A stretch of DNA of 64,000 nucleotides. It comes from Selaginella tamariscina. Lineage: Eukaryota; Streptophyta; Lycopodiopsida; Selaginellales; Selaginellaceae. The notes beneath the pieces are model-generated. The model searched no databases, had not been told where the DNA came from, and saw only the letters and a list, made by a program, of their open reading frames with translations. Where the stretch lies: NCBI GenBank assembly GCA_003024785.1, contig PUQB01000211.1:1-64000 (forward strand). The letters are read 5' to 3'. Below are positions 20,664-32,838 of the stretch, piece after piece (positions within the stretch are counted from its first letter, which is position 1; each line of letters begins with the position of its first letter). Position numbers and translations under genes: made by a program.

Positions 20664-22599
20664 TCCAACACACTTCCTTTAAGGTACCTTAGTATTCTCA
20701 AGACCTTAAAAGAGATCATAAGGAACAACCCCACTAAGTCCACAAGTTGAGTCTCTATCCACCCACTCACACTAAGGCTAAAGGCCCTAGCCAATGCTCA
20801 CATTGTCCCATGTTATTCTCCAACCCAAGCATCCAACCATTGCACCAAGTCATAACCCATAAGGAACTGTTGTGCAAGCCTCACCAAGGAGCGAGCAATA
20901 AGTCTAAGAACCAAGACTAAACTTGGCACATAAAAGACATACTTAAGTCTTGGCATGAACCTAGGACATGGAGTGTTTGAAACATAGCCATGAGAATAAT
21001 AATTGAATTGACCAAAATAAAAATATATTGTATGCTAACTACCATATGCTATGAAAGTGAAGTTCAAGTTTGCAAATACTTGGTTTTATCACTTCAAACC
21101 TTTACCGGTCTTCTCATATCTCAAATACTATTGCATGTTGGTCAATCAACATATAAAACTAACCCAAATGAAACTATCCAAAAAAGCTTAGCCCTATTTG
21201 TACACAACATTAGCCACAAACCAAACGGCTTGAAGATTTTATAGAAACACATTGCAAAATGTAGTATATTCCATTAACATATTCTCAATAGTATATCCCA
21301 AAAATATCACCTATAGAATATTCTTCAACTCCAAAGAATGTGACACAAGTGGAAAATATCAATAAGGGCTGCATCACATGTGGGCTCTTTAAGCAGGTTG
21401 GCCATATTGGACACATTTTAGCAAGTGTCACATGTACTTGCCAACAATTTAACCTAATTGAGCCAACTAGATTTTTCACACCCTCTATAACTACCTATGT
21501 GGCTTTACTAACAATAGATTATTGCCATGTGGTAAACATAAATTCTTTTTTTTTTTTTTTCTTGTTCAATTGTATCACTGTGCTGTAGGAGATTTGCACA
21601 AGTGATTATCTTCAAATTTGCACTCAGGTATAATAATTTTAACAATTTATTTAATTAGGGCCCAAGAAAGTGACAATTTTTCTTTTGCACATCATCTACA
21701 CATCAAAATTAGGTGAACAAATAAATTAAACAAAATTAATTTATGAAAAAGAGCAATAATTTATTGGATAAAAAATATTTATTATAATTTATTTCATACA
21801 TGATATAATGCAATTGTGGAGAGGCTCACAAAATATTACTCATTCACCTGGTAATATTCTAGCAACCCCCATCAGTTAATCGTTCTTCTTGGCATAATAA
21901 CTTTGAGTTTTTTAGTATCATGCCAACTCCACATCTTGCACATCCTATGAGAAACCAACTCAACCAGCATTTGTTAGTCAACCACAACATATACAAGCAT
22001 CTGATCATTAGAACCACAATGATGTACATGTTTAGGAGATCTCAACTACTAAAGTCAAATTCAATATAAAAGATTTAGTTTGGATAAAGGATGAAATGAT
22101 CAAGCTGCAATATAAGATATGTTTGCAACAAAGAGAAACACTTACAAGGTGGAGCATGGGAGAGGTACAAGGAAAGTAGGGGAAAGCTTTAAAACTTTGG
22201 TGTTCATAGAACAAACAAGCAAATTGTAAGCAAGTGGGGTGACTTGTGTCATGACTGGTGAGTTTTATGGGATTTTGTGAGCAATGGAGGAAGAAGTGGA
22301 TGGCTTGATTTTTAGTTTCGAGAGATGATTAAAAATCAAAAAACTAAAGCTAAGTTGCACAACTTGTTTAACAAAGTTATTTTTGAAGTAATGACACTAT
22401 GTTTCATACCAATAATCCTAGAGGTTGTGTCACTTCATCATTCTTTGGAAAGCAGATGTGTCAAGAGACTTCTTTAGAAAACACTCATGTAAAAAACCCT
22501 CCGACAGAGAAGATTCTTGATATGTGATCCATTTTAGCTTTATATATATAGACTTGTGTTTAGGGTCATGACACTATATGTGATATGTTTTACATGATA

Positions 22600-22634
<35 letters not shown>

Positions 22635-22947
22635 ATATATAGGCACATGTATTCATGTATAACACATGTCTTGAACATGTAATGAAGATGATCCAAATGT
22701 AACACTTAAAGATACAGACCCATATGATGTTAATAGTGCTGATTTACAAGAGAACGTGATTGCAAAAGTTGCTATGAAAAAGGTTCATATTACAATCGAG
22801 CGTGTTTTAAGTGGTATTAAAGGTTTTCTTCAACATGCACAGAAGTTTCAAATAGAGTTTCAAGTCAAATAGCTTGAACATCAAACTTTATTGTTGAAAC
22901 ACATTTAGCAACTTAACTCTGAAACAGCAAACAAGAGATGTACAGAA
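20664..22947. other. AT-rich stretch without recognised gene
   Basis: Bases 20664-20990 are CA-rich, mixed composition text resembling LTR or spacer DNA; the rest is AT-rich. A (TA)n run lies at about 22600-22640 and a poly-T run at 21548-21560. No frame shows a domain. Bases 22680-22945 have slightly better codon-like texture but no recognisable product before the gap. Confidence 0.5.
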
Positions 22948-23882
22948 NNNNNNNNNNNNNNNNNNNNNNNNNNNNNNNNNNNNNNNNNNNNNNNNNNNNN
23001 NNNNNNNNNNNNNNNNNNNNNNNNNNNNNNNNNNNNNNNNNNNNNNNNNNNNNNNNNNNNNNNNNNNNNNNNNNNNNNNNNNNNNNNNNNNNNNNNNNNN
23101 NNNNNNNNNNNNNNNNNNNNNNNNNNNNNNNNNNNNNNNNNNNNNNNNNNNNNNNNNNNNNNNNNNNNNNNNNNNNNNNNNNNNNNNNNNNNNNNNNNNN
23201 NNNNNNNNNNNNNNNNNNNNNNNNNNNNNNNNNNNNNNNNNNNNNNNNNNNNNNNNNNNNNNNNNNNNNNNNNNNNNNNNNNNNNNNNNNNNNNNNNNNN
23301 NNNNNNNNNNNNNNNNNNNNNNNNNNNNNNNNNNNNNNNNNNNNNNNNNNNNNNNNNNNNNNNNNNNNNNNNNNNNNNNNNNNNNNNNNNNNNNNNNNNN
23401 NNNNNNNNNNNNNNNNNNNNNNNNNNNNNNNNNNNNNNNNNNNNNNNNNNNNNNNNNNNNNNNNNNNNNNNNNNNNNNNNNNNNNNNNNNNNNNNNNNNN
23501 NNNNNNNNNNNNNNNNNNNNNNNNNNNNNNNNNNNNNNNNNNNNNNNNNNNNNNNNNNNNNNNNNNNNNNNNNNNNNNNNNNNNNNNNNNNNNNNNNNNN
23601 NNNNNNNNNNNNNNNNNNNNNNNNNNNNNNNNNNNNNNNNNNNNNNNNNNNNNNNNNNNNNNNNNNNNNNNNNNNNNNNNNNNNNNNNNNNNNNNNNNNN
23701 NNNNNNNNNNNNNNNNNNNNNNNNNNNNNNNNNNNNNNNNNNNNNNNNNNNNNNNNNNNNNNNNNNNNNNNNNNNNNNNNNNNNNNNNNNNNNNNNNNNN
23801 NNNNNNNNNNNNNNNNNNNNNNNNNNNNNNNNNNNNNNNNNNNNNNNNNNNNNNNNNNNNNNNNNNNNNNNNNNNNNNNNNN
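22948..23882. other. Assembly gap (935 N)
   Basis: An unbroken run of N. It cuts the second family A copy just after its CCHC/protease boundary, so the missing DNA should hold at least part of that element's pol or its junction. Confidence 0.99.
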
Positions 23883-24047
23883 AACTTCAGCTTCAACTTT
23901 ACGCGTCTTGAACTTCCTAGCTTTAATAGGACATTTTACCACCTTGTGTCCTGCTTCACACAATACAAACATAGGTTCTCACTGCGATGACGTTGCTTCT
24001 CAGCAGCAAAAGTGAGCCACACTTATATTTCTCAACCTCCATAGGAA

Positions 24048-24818
24048 CTACTCTAAAAGTGTCGTAGGAACATGTACTACAGATGCAGGATTGGCTTTGT
24101 AGGAACTGTTGACGGGATTTTTCCTAACGACGCTCGAACAAACGGTTATCGCAACGAACGGCCTGTTGCATATCTTCGCTAATGTTTGGGCATTCGGTAA
24201 CGTAAGGAGAAGGTCCTTCACGTCATCCCTCAACCCAAAATGGAAATGTTCGATCAATGTAGTCTCGTCCCATGGAATGTTCGTGCAAAGTTGCTGAAAT
24301 TCGGATGCATATAGAAGCTGGTCGGGATCCTTGTGTGAGCTTGCGTAACTTCGTGCATGTAGAACGGTACTTATCGAGATCTCTAAAAGCTTCAAAGGCA
24401 GCCACAAATCCTTCAAAGTTTTACATTAATGGGTCATCATGCTCCAGTAAAGGAGCAACCCAAGCCCGTGGAGATCCAACTAGTAGGGATGCCAAAAGGC
24501 CAACCTTTTGTACATCAATCGAGTAGCGGTGTGGTTGCATGCGGATCAAAAGCCTGATCTGATTCAGGAAACCTTGGAAATCAGAACGATTGCCACTGAA
24601 CTTCTCTGGCATGCTGATCTTTGGCTCTGAAGAAGAGTTCGATGAAGAGGAAACCATGGATGCTTGAGAGAGAGCTTGTGCAGTAGCCTTGGAGGATGCA
24701 TCAGCAGCTACATGCGCCGTGTTATGGAACCTTGCAGATCTATGACCACTTGGCGTAAAGTGGCCAGCTTATGAAGCAACATTTGGTGCTCGCATTGAAA
24801 TTGCTCAAAATCTGCCAT
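24048..24818 (-). pseudogene. gag of family A copy two
   Basis: It starts at the ATG complementary to 24816-24818. The core KVGLLASLLVGSPRAWVAPL and the later HFHFGLRDDVKDLL and QTLAKI blocks match retrotransposon gag. It is the counterpart of 1598-2239, broken. Confidence 0.75.
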
Positions 24819-24908
24819 GATTCGTGAAAGAAAGAAAAAGGAGGAAAACAAGGAGGAAAAAAAAAGTAGCTGGAAATCGGGGAGCTATGAAAGCAGTTAT
24901 TATCGAAC

Positions 24909-25421
24909 TGTCAAGCCACGATTCAAGAGCAAGGAGGCTTAACTCAGGAGCAGCATAAGGACTAGGAACAAGACAGGAGCAGGACATGAACTAGGAGCAA
25001 GATAGGAGCAGGACAAGAACCAGGAGCAAGACAAGAGCAGGACATGAACCATGAGCAAGATAGGAGCAGGATAGGAACTAGGAATAAGACAAGGAGAGAA
25101 TAGGAAGCAAGGAGCAAAACAAGAACAAGACAAGACAAGATTGATCGTAGAAAAATTGGTGATGATAGTAACTGATTGTACAATAATTAGGTCGGAGCTT
25201 TTATGCTCACAACTCTAAGGGCTAATTTGGTCATGAGCTAAAAATTGTGACCCTAGGTATATCCTGTAGCATATCCTATAGGCATGCATATCTTGTAAAA
25301 ATATCATGTAGATATATTTTATAGGCATATCTTGTAGGTATATCCTATATGCATATGTATCCGGAATTCTGCATCCTGTATCTTGTATCCAAAATCTTGC
25401 ATCCTGTATTGGGTTGTGACA
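24909..25421 (-). repeat. 5' LTR of family A copy two (513 bp)
   Basis: Bounded by TGTCA (24909) and TGACA (ends 25421). It is shorter than the 608-bp LTR of copy one, mainly because the AGGAGCAAGACAGG repeat tract and the ATCCTGTA tract have fewer units. Confidence 0.7.
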
Positions 25422-25594
25422 TAATTACGTGTTTAATTTTTTTTATCATGGGAATTAAATTTTAAAATTTAATATTTAAACTTAGTGAGATAAGGAGTTA
25501 TAAATTATTAAATAAACTTAGTTGTTGTGATTTTGGGTTAATGAATATAATAACAACGAGTCAGTTCAGACACATGATATTTAAAGATCAACAG
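25422..25594. other. Short AT-rich spacer
   Basis: Nothing recognised. It separates the family A LTR from the 243-bp duplication. Confidence 0.5.
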
Positions 25595-26097
25595 TTCAAA
25601 CACTCCTCGGTGTTTTTCATTACTCTTTGCTTAAGGGTTTGCTACTATACCTATCCCCTATTAGTGTATAGGTATGCCATGTATGAGATGTTTATCGAAA
25701 TTAAGCTCTTTTTCGGTACAAGAGAATTATTCTTGAAACATTTTAATCTAACCAAAGTGCATGGTTGTACACATGTATACAACAAGGTCCTGTCAACTTA
25801 AAATTCTCTTATCCATTTTGTGTGTCATTAAAATAAATTCAAACACTCCTCAGTGTTTCTCACTCTTTGCGTAAGGGTTTGCTACTATACCTATCTCTCA
25901 TTAGTGTATAGGTATGCCAGGTATAAGATGTTTATTAGAATTAAGCTCTTTTTTGATACAAGACTATTATTTTCAAAACCTTATTTTTTGTAAACATATC
26001 AATCTAACCAAAGGCGCATGGTTGTACACATGTATACAACAAAGTCTTGTCAACTTAAAATTCTCTCATTCATTTGGTGTGTCATTGAAATAAATTC
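25595..26097. repeat. Tandem duplication, ~243-bp unit, two copies
   Basis: TTCAAACACTCCTC starts each copy (25595 and 25838). Shared blocks include GGGTTTGCTACTATACCTAT, ATTAGTGTATAGGTATGCCA and GCATGGTTGTACACATGTAT in the same order. The copies differ by about one base in ten plus small indels. The unit contains a short palindrome around TACCTAT...GTATAGGTA. Non-coding. Confidence 0.85.
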
Positions 26098-27600
26098 ATC
26101 TCGATATTCAAATCAAATTTGCTACCAAGTGTCATATCACTATCATTCGCCTTTCGTAACAAACTTTGTACTTTTTTCAAAACATATAATTAATATGTTT
26201 TTTTTTATCAAACTAATGTAGAAACCAAGAAACTCAACCTATATTTGATGTAGAAATTTGAGGCTATAATACTGTAACATGTTGAGATGTGGAACCATTA
26301 AAAAATTAAAGAAGTGTGAAGACGTTAAGTTAAACATTTGAGATGGACTCAAATTGTTTTTATTATTTAATGACAAGGTTGTCAAGTGCGTTTTAAGTTA
26401 AAGAATAAAGTAATGTTTTATTTCTTGTTACTCTAGGAGCTGGTAGTCAACATTAATTAGAAGCATTCAATATAAATGTTAATTAAGTAAAGAAATTAAT
26501 TATTATATTGTCTATGCCATGTGACAGACTTTGTAGATGTGCAAAGGTTTTTAAATGACTTTATGCTATAGGTGGTACCTTTGGCAACTAAGTTAACAAC
26601 TCAGTGAATAACGATTTTGAAGTACTTGGGTTTTAGATAATGTAAGGGGGATAATAAAATTATGTAAATTTATTATTGACTTTTCATAAAGTGATATATT
26701 AGTTTAGGTAATTTTTTCTAACATTAGTCTTGAAGTTAGAGTTATTCATTAATGAGAATATAAATATTTTCAAAGGCATAGAAATATCATAGTTTTTATT
26801 ATGATTTCTTTTTACTTTGGATGTTAACTATTGTTACATAGCAAGCTCTAAGTGTTCCCACTTAAAACACTTGGGTATTTAATAATGGTTTGGCCAAGTG
26901 TTATTAAGTACTTACATGAAACTTTAAGTAAAGTTAATACTTTTATTTAAATAATTTTTACCTTCGTTTTTTGTGTCCCAATTAAATTACTAATTAGTTT
27001 CTATGAGTTCCACATATTAAATATGTATAAAAACAACTCTAGATTAGGTTAAACTCATCAATATTGTATTAGCCCATAACCCTAACTTATAATCCACATG
27101 GACTTCACACAATTAATTAAAAAATTATACAATATAATATCATTCTTTTTTAATATCTAACACTTAATAAATTTTATTTAACTGATATGCAAAATATGTT
27201 ATAAATTAAATATTTAATAGTCAAACTGTAATGATTAAAGTTTTCAAAGGTATTTATGTAAATTTACGATTTTCGGAGTTGTGCGCCATGGTACGACGTG
27301 AATATGAGAAATTTCAGTGGTATTTATTAAATTATCCCTATATATAATCATTTTCTCATCACATGTAATGCTCACGTAATATTTGTAAGTACTTAGCATT
27401 TATAAATTAAAATAACGTAGCCTTTGATTTAAATTCATAATATTTCTAATCCCAATGGTAAGTTTAAAATAAATTCCAATATGTATTTTAGTATATTAAT
27501 AATTAATATAAATTTCAAAAATAACTTGTATCACACTGAAATCTGCAAGTTAAAAGAAATCTCTGAGAGAGAGAGAGAGAGACCGAGGGACAGATTGTGA
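26098..27600. other. AT-rich intergenic stretch upstream of the first PPR locus
   Basis: No coding region or element border was recognised. It ends with a (GA)n tract near 27565-27582, the kind of pyrimidine/purine microsatellite often found in plant 5' regions. Confidence 0.5.
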
Positions 27601-27640
27601 CTTCTCTTGTGCAATGTGGATCTCTCGAAGTTGATGTGCA

Positions 27641-29408
27641 GGATTGGCACAGAGTGGATCTACATACGCAGCAAGGATCCGAGAATGTGGGAGAGTGAGA
27701 TCAGTAAACAGACGCAAGGGAGCTTCATGGGCATCTCCTTTCTTGCGGATACGATCGACATACGTACTTGGGCAATCTCATTGTGGAAATGTATGGCGAC
27801 GCAGAAACCGCTTTCAACAGGATAAGAAACTGCAATGTCTACTTGTGGACAATCTTTCTCACTGCCACTCTCGCAAGCGCGCCACTGCAACTGGGTACAG
27901 ATATCTTCACCAAAATGCCGCACACAAATCTCGTTTCCTGGAACGCTTTGATCACTGCATTCGCACAGAGCGGCGACATCGAACGCGCCTCACGGATCTT
28001 CGATTACATGCCGCAGAAAGACATGGTTTCATGGAATGCCATGCGCGTGGTGTATGCTCACAATGGGGAACTACTGAAAGCGAGGGAGACATTTAATACG
28101 ATGGCTGTTAGAAACGTTACCTCGTGGAACTTCATCATCACTGCGTACATGCAGGCAGGAGATCTCTTCCAGGCAAGTCAGATTTTCCAGAGAATGCCCC
28201 ACTCGAATGTTGTTTAATTGGAATGTGATGATTACTGCCGATGCCCAGTGCGGGGAAATGCAGAGAGCGAGGACACTCTTTAAGACTTCGCCAGAGGCGA
28301 ACGTTTTCTCATGGACTATAATGATCACAATCTCCTGGAATGCGCTCTTAACAGCATTTGCCTCTTCCGGGCATCTGAAACTCGCAAGCGATTTGTTCAA
28401 TGAGATGCCTGAGAGAGAGATGGTTTCCTGGAACGCAATGATATCAGGATATATCCAGGTTGATCATATGAACGAAGCCAAGTCTGTCTTTGAGATTATC
28501 CCTGGCCGAGACATTGTTACATGGAATGCAGCACTCACTGCAGAGTCTCAAATGCGGAACATCGGTGAAGTGAACAGACTGTTTGAGGAGTCACCGAAGA
28601 AGGATATAATCTCCTGGCATGTCCTCATCGTAGCGTATGCTGAGAACGGGCATCTGCAGGAAGCAGACGAGGTGTTTAGCATGATGAGTGAAGTTTCAGT
28701 GCTCTCATGGAATGTCATGATTGCGGTATATGCACAGAATGGTTATATCGAGAAAGCAGTGCAAGTCTTCACGGAGATGAAGGAGAGGAACTTAGTCTCG
28801 TGGAATGCATTGATAGCAGCAAATGCCCATAATGGGGATCTCCTGCAAGCAGAGAGTACTTTCAGATGCATGCCTCAGAAAGATATTGTGCTTAACATGT
28901 ACGCTTTCTATGGGGACGTGACTCAAACGGAGGCAACGTTTGAGCAGCTTTCTTGTTACTGGACGGTTCTGGTTGCGTATAACACCTTGTTTAGTGCATA
29001 CGGACGGATTGGTAGAAGGGAACTTGCCAGTGGAGGTATTCAGAAACATGCTACAAGGCGGTGTTTTACCGGATGAGACGAGTTTAGTATGCATTGTCTC
29101 AGGGTGTAGTCACGGGGGAATGTTTAAGCAGGGATATGATTACTTTACTAGTATTAATCAAGATTACGGTGTTAATCTTGTATTAGATCATTATGTATGT
29201 GTTGTTGATCTTCTTGGGAGGTGTGGGGAGCTTCATCTAGCCGAGGGTGGAGAGTATGCCTTTTGAAGCTGATGATGTTGCGTGGAGAGCTCTTTTGTCA
29301 GGATGTATTATGCAAGGAGATGGTGCAAGGGCGAAACGTCCTGCAGAGCATATATGTGATTTGCATCCTACCACATACATTTTGTTGTCCAATATATACG
29401 TTTCATAA
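27641..29408 (+). CDS. Pentatricopeptide repeat (PPR) protein, S-motif-rich, frame-interrupted
   Basis: PPR proteins bind organelle RNA, one motif per base, for editing or processing. A leader resembling lycophyte PPRs (RIRECGRVRSV, ARELHGHLLSCGYDRHTYLG, EMYGDAETAF) precedes about a dozen tandem motifs of 31 residues, each with the pattern VSWNAMI-AYAQNGH-EA-VF-MP-, i.e. S-type motifs. After them come LPDETSLVCIVSGCSHGG and DHYVCVVDLLGRCGEL, then a WRALLSGC and PTTYILLSNIY tail, as at the end of PLS-class proteins before E motifs. The reading shifts frame near 27712, 28213, 29020 and 29245, always by a single base, with no other damage; the stop is at 29406-29408. So it is either a recent pseudogene or an intact gene with assembly indels. 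The start codon is not clear. No DYW domain is seen. Confidence 0.85.
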
Positions 29409-29423
29409 CATTTAATATATTAT

Positions 29424-29515
29424 ATGTGTGTGTATCTCTCTCTCTCTCGATACGTGTGTGTGTGTGTGTTTATATATATAGAGAGAGAGAGACACACACA
29501 CACACGTGTACAATG
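29424..29515. repeat. Compound microsatellite (TC)n-(TG)n-(TA)n-(GA)n-(CA)n
   Basis: Five different dinucleotide runs follow one another downstream of the PPR locus. Runs of this kind are variable between individuals and error-prone in assembly. Confidence 0.9.
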
Positions 29516-29879
29516 CATATATAGATTAAGGGTTTGTTTTAAACCACAGGACATAGTCATCAATCAAGTTATGTGCCTGTACACTCGTATGCACATGTAT
29601 TATATATTGCTTACAGTGCAAATAATTGCATAATGATGGTTGTATTTATTTATTTTTATACACATACGCATCTATACATAAATAAATTTGTTTTTGAGTA
29701 TTGGTGCGATATCCTTTGTCCTACGTTATTACTAAATATTTTTAATTTTGAATTATTTTTATTATAAGCCACTTTAGATTTTTGAATACTCTAAAATAGT
29801 GGGCTCCACGAATATTCCTCCCTGGTTCTGGAATATATCCAGGTCGCGGCCGTCTGATCTAGGGACTGCATCGAGGCCT

Positions 29880-32244
29880 TCACATCAGTTTTCTGCAGCG
29901 CCGCATACGACATCGTGTGAACGTTTTCGGTCGAATGGAGTTCGACCTTTCAAGGCTGGAGGCTGAAATGGGAATGTAACGAAGCAGATTGAAGACGCCC
30001 AGACATCTTTTCTAAATGCCCTAAACGATGGCAACCAATTTCTTATGCAGTATTTGGCCAAGGAGAAGGAGCAGCTGTGCGACAAGAAGAAGCAGCTGCG
30101 CAAGGAGAAGGAGCAGGTTCGCGACAAGGAGCTTCTTTTGCTTCAAGGTAAGCATTGCTTTCGGTTGGATCAAGCAAAGCCTCTATTTTTTTGTTTTCTA
30201 CTTCCTGAAGTCCTCGATGTTTTCATGCACTCCCTTCGTATTCCTTGTTCTCTCGAAACCGCCACTCAGAATGCCTCCGTTTTGATTGCTTCTGCTGATT
30301 TCAGCTGTTCCCCTTGCTTGTTCTTCCATTCCCCATCGTGTCTCTATTTCCGAATACTGAAGACAACGGTTTGCAGGTAATAAACGGAAAAAAGTGCCAG
30401 AAATCTTGAACCTGAAGAAGCTGACCGAAGTAAGCCTTTGTCACCGTCAGAAATCTTGTCTCACATGTCTATTCCGTAGGGATTGACTGGGCAATCGAAG
30501 CGGAACGTGTCGGGGCTTCCGTGGGAGACAGTCTTCAGGAGGCTGGTTTGGGAGAGCCACAAACGCTAAACACAGTGCAGTTGCCCGTGCTGAGCGAGCC
30601 TGAGTGGCCTGACCTCATTCCGTCAGAAATCCCGTTTATGGGTCGGGAGGAGTTTCCAAAGGTGCTGAAATTCGTAGAAGAAGCAAGTGTCGGACGTTCA
30701 GTTTACACGGGCTTGTCTGGGGCTGGCAAATCTTTCATTTTTGGTGCTGTTGCGGCATATTTGCACCGGAAGTTCAAGACGGAGGCAGCACCAAAGCGTG
30801 GTCGTGTAATATATATCCAGGGGAGATCTTTCGCAGAAGACCATATGCAAACTACCTTGAAGGCGCTGATGGTGGCTTTCCACGATGATCCGGGAGCTAT
30901 GTCCGAGCTGAAAATCTTGCGAAAGGAAAAGAATGTCATTGCGTGGCTTTCCCTCAGGAAAAGGAAAGATAGGAGGCTGTACGTGCTTGTGGATGATGGG
31001 AACTGCTTTGACATTGGCGATAAGTCGAAGTCTATAGCGGCCAGACAGAAACTGGAGGCGGCATTGGACTTTCTCATCAAATTAACTTTTGACATCGTTT
31101 TCGTGACTTGTGCTTCCATTTGCAGCGACGTCTATAACCTGATGGCTACCGACAAGCCTGTCCCCTACCTCTTAGCGCGCCCTGCTTTCAGTGTAAGCAA
31201 TGCGGTCTTCTTGATTCGATGTACTGTATATTTTGTGCAGGAAAAGGAGCTTGATGAATACTTGAAGCGCTTTCAAAAGCCAGCAGATTGGAGTAAGGAT
31301 CGGGAGTTTCTCCAGAAACTGGTAGAGTTCCACGGCTGGTATCTCAGTATGGCACTTATGAATTCGAGCAAACCGTAGAGGCTATGAGAGGCTTCATCTC
31401 GGAGCACATCAAGGAAGAGCACAGACACGACCGGTTGGAAGAGTTCATCAAGTTCGTTGCGGGGCAACATGCCGTCTGCGAGCTCCACGGGCAATACTGA
31501 GTAAGTGCTTCTACAACGAGGAAAGGAGAGGGACTCTAGAAGGGAGAGGGACGTGTGTGACAGAGGCTCTTCGAAGGTACACGGCGGTGCGGATAGCCAA
31601 GGAATTCGACCAAAGTCAGCAGGAGGAAATGGAGTGGGCGATGTGCAGTTGGACTGGAACCATGGGGCTAGTGAAAAGTCGCGTTGGGTTGAATGCGGAG
31701 GCTGCTACTATACTGGCCCTCAGGTGTTCGAGGCTGAAGTTTGGAGACTTGGAGATCCGTTTTAACCCTGAGAAAGTTTGTGAATTCAGCGGGACATTTC
31801 AAGGCTTTAGTCCGGGTAGAGAGCTTTACTTGCCAAGGGACCCATCAAATAAAGGATTGGATTGCTATTATGCAGACCTGGCACATGTGGTTTGTATTCA
31901 GATTACTACAGCTTTTGACCCACTTAACACTCACAAGGGAACTTACGACGCCTTCCTTGCAGCCACTGAAAACGATTCACGGAAGAAGGTACTTTTGTGG
32001 GTGGTGTATGGTGTAGACACCGTGGTGAGGGGAAATATTCTGTTGCTTTAATGATCTTCATGGGTACCTGCTTCCTGTGGACCAGGCGTGTCTAAGAATC
32101 GATGAGGAGAAACTGAGCAACAAGGTACCCAAAACTATATCCAAGGCAGGAGCTATATGTCAGGCAACCACCAAAGCTAAGAGACCTTGCAGGAGGTATT
32201 GTGTAAAGGGCAATAACTATTGCGTAATCCACTCTCCCGAGTAG
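29880..32244 (+). CDS. Crinkler/RHS-like P-loop NTPase protein with C-terminal Cys/His motif
   Basis: A Lys/Glu-rich coiled coil (KEKEQLCDKKKQLRKEKEQ, about 30055-30145) is followed, after introns at 30148-30376 and 30430-30479, by GLPWETVFRRLVWES, then LPVLSEPEWP and a P-loop GLSGAGKS (near 30710). A Walker-B-like strand LYVLVDDGNCFD lies near 30978, and VFVTCAS near 31100. A third short intron fits 31193-31240. The C-terminal half (31545-32050) ends in HVVCIQITTAFDPLNTHKG, which resembles the nuclease-like end of RHS/Crinkler proteins. The last residues read ICQATTKAKRPCRRYC and YCVIH, a small zinc-type motif. In related proteins an NTPase module is joined to a restriction-endonuclease-like fold. 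The role in plants is not established. The locus is mostly open with a small number of probable interruptions; whether it is expressed is unknown. The family call is from motif pattern only. Confidence 0.65.
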
Positions 32245-32270
32245 ACTGTTTCTTAACCACCCACTTTGCA

Positions 32271-32632
32271 TGAATGAACTAAAAGATATTTATATGGTTT
32301 TATAAAAAAAGAATATAATTTGTTAACATATTGATATATATAAACTGTAATTGGAATTGTTAGATTTCTAGAAAATAATACAATAAATATTCTATATTAT
32401 TTCATAAGTAGAATTTTGAAATTAGTACATATCATTTTAAATGTTTACCTCACATAAACTTTAAATACTTATTTTAATGTATATTTTGTAATGATTATAT
32501 ATATTGTGATAATATAATTATAAACTTAAAAAGCTATATTAATTAATTAGATTTCTAGAGAATATATATTTTAATATATATGTTATGATTATATAAAAAT
32601 ACCTCATACAAAATATACTTATTTATAAGTAT

Positions 32633-32665
<33 letters not shown>

Positions 32666-32838
32666 TATATATATATTATATATATATATATATTAAGCAT
32701 GAATATATGCCACATAATAATATGTTTTTAAAATGTATTAATTATTTATATGAATAATAAGATCAAATAAAAATAGCCAATCTCAAAATAAATTGTGTAC
32801 TATATTGTATTTAAAAATAATGTTATTTCTTTTTTCTT
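32271..32838. repeat. Long direct repeat, copy 1 (copy 2 at 38476-39115)
   Basis: It starts TGAATGAACTAAAAGATA and ends AATAATGTTATTTCTTTTT. Shared landmarks in order are TTAGATTTCTAGA, GTTTACCTCA, ACTTATTTTAATGTATATTT, AAAAAGCTATATTAA, ACCTCATACAAAATATACTT and AATAATATGTTTT. It follows the stop of the NTPase locus by 26 bp. It is AT-rich and non-coding. Confidence 0.85.
32633..32695. repeat. (TA)n microsatellite
   Basis: Interrupted TA runs within direct repeat copy 1; copy 2 has a matching (TA)n at 38899-38942. Confidence 0.9.

Larger units (their letters stand above)
23883..25421 (-). mobile_element. Ty3 chromovirus-like element, family A, second partial copy
   Basis: It is collinear with 1263-2943: LTR (25421-24909), leader, gag (about 24818-24048) and the start of the protease-side region, which runs into the assembly gap. 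The nucleotide match to copy one is high, with scattered, mostly transition changes, so both belong to one family. Its gag core reads MPEKFSGNRSDFQGFLNQIR. The copy is broken in several places and is a fossil. Confidence 0.85.

Noticed and set aside
21340-21588. Possible CCHC knuckle (CITCGLFKQVGHIGH)
   Set aside because: The spacing is wrong, no fourth ligand is in place and no gag-like sequence surrounds it.
22905-23990. Open frames spanning the N run
   Set aside because: They are artefacts of undefined bases.
29885-30127. Minus-strand Ser/Cys-rich frame
   Set aside because: It is the antisense shadow of the Lys/Glu coiled-coil exon of the NTPase locus.
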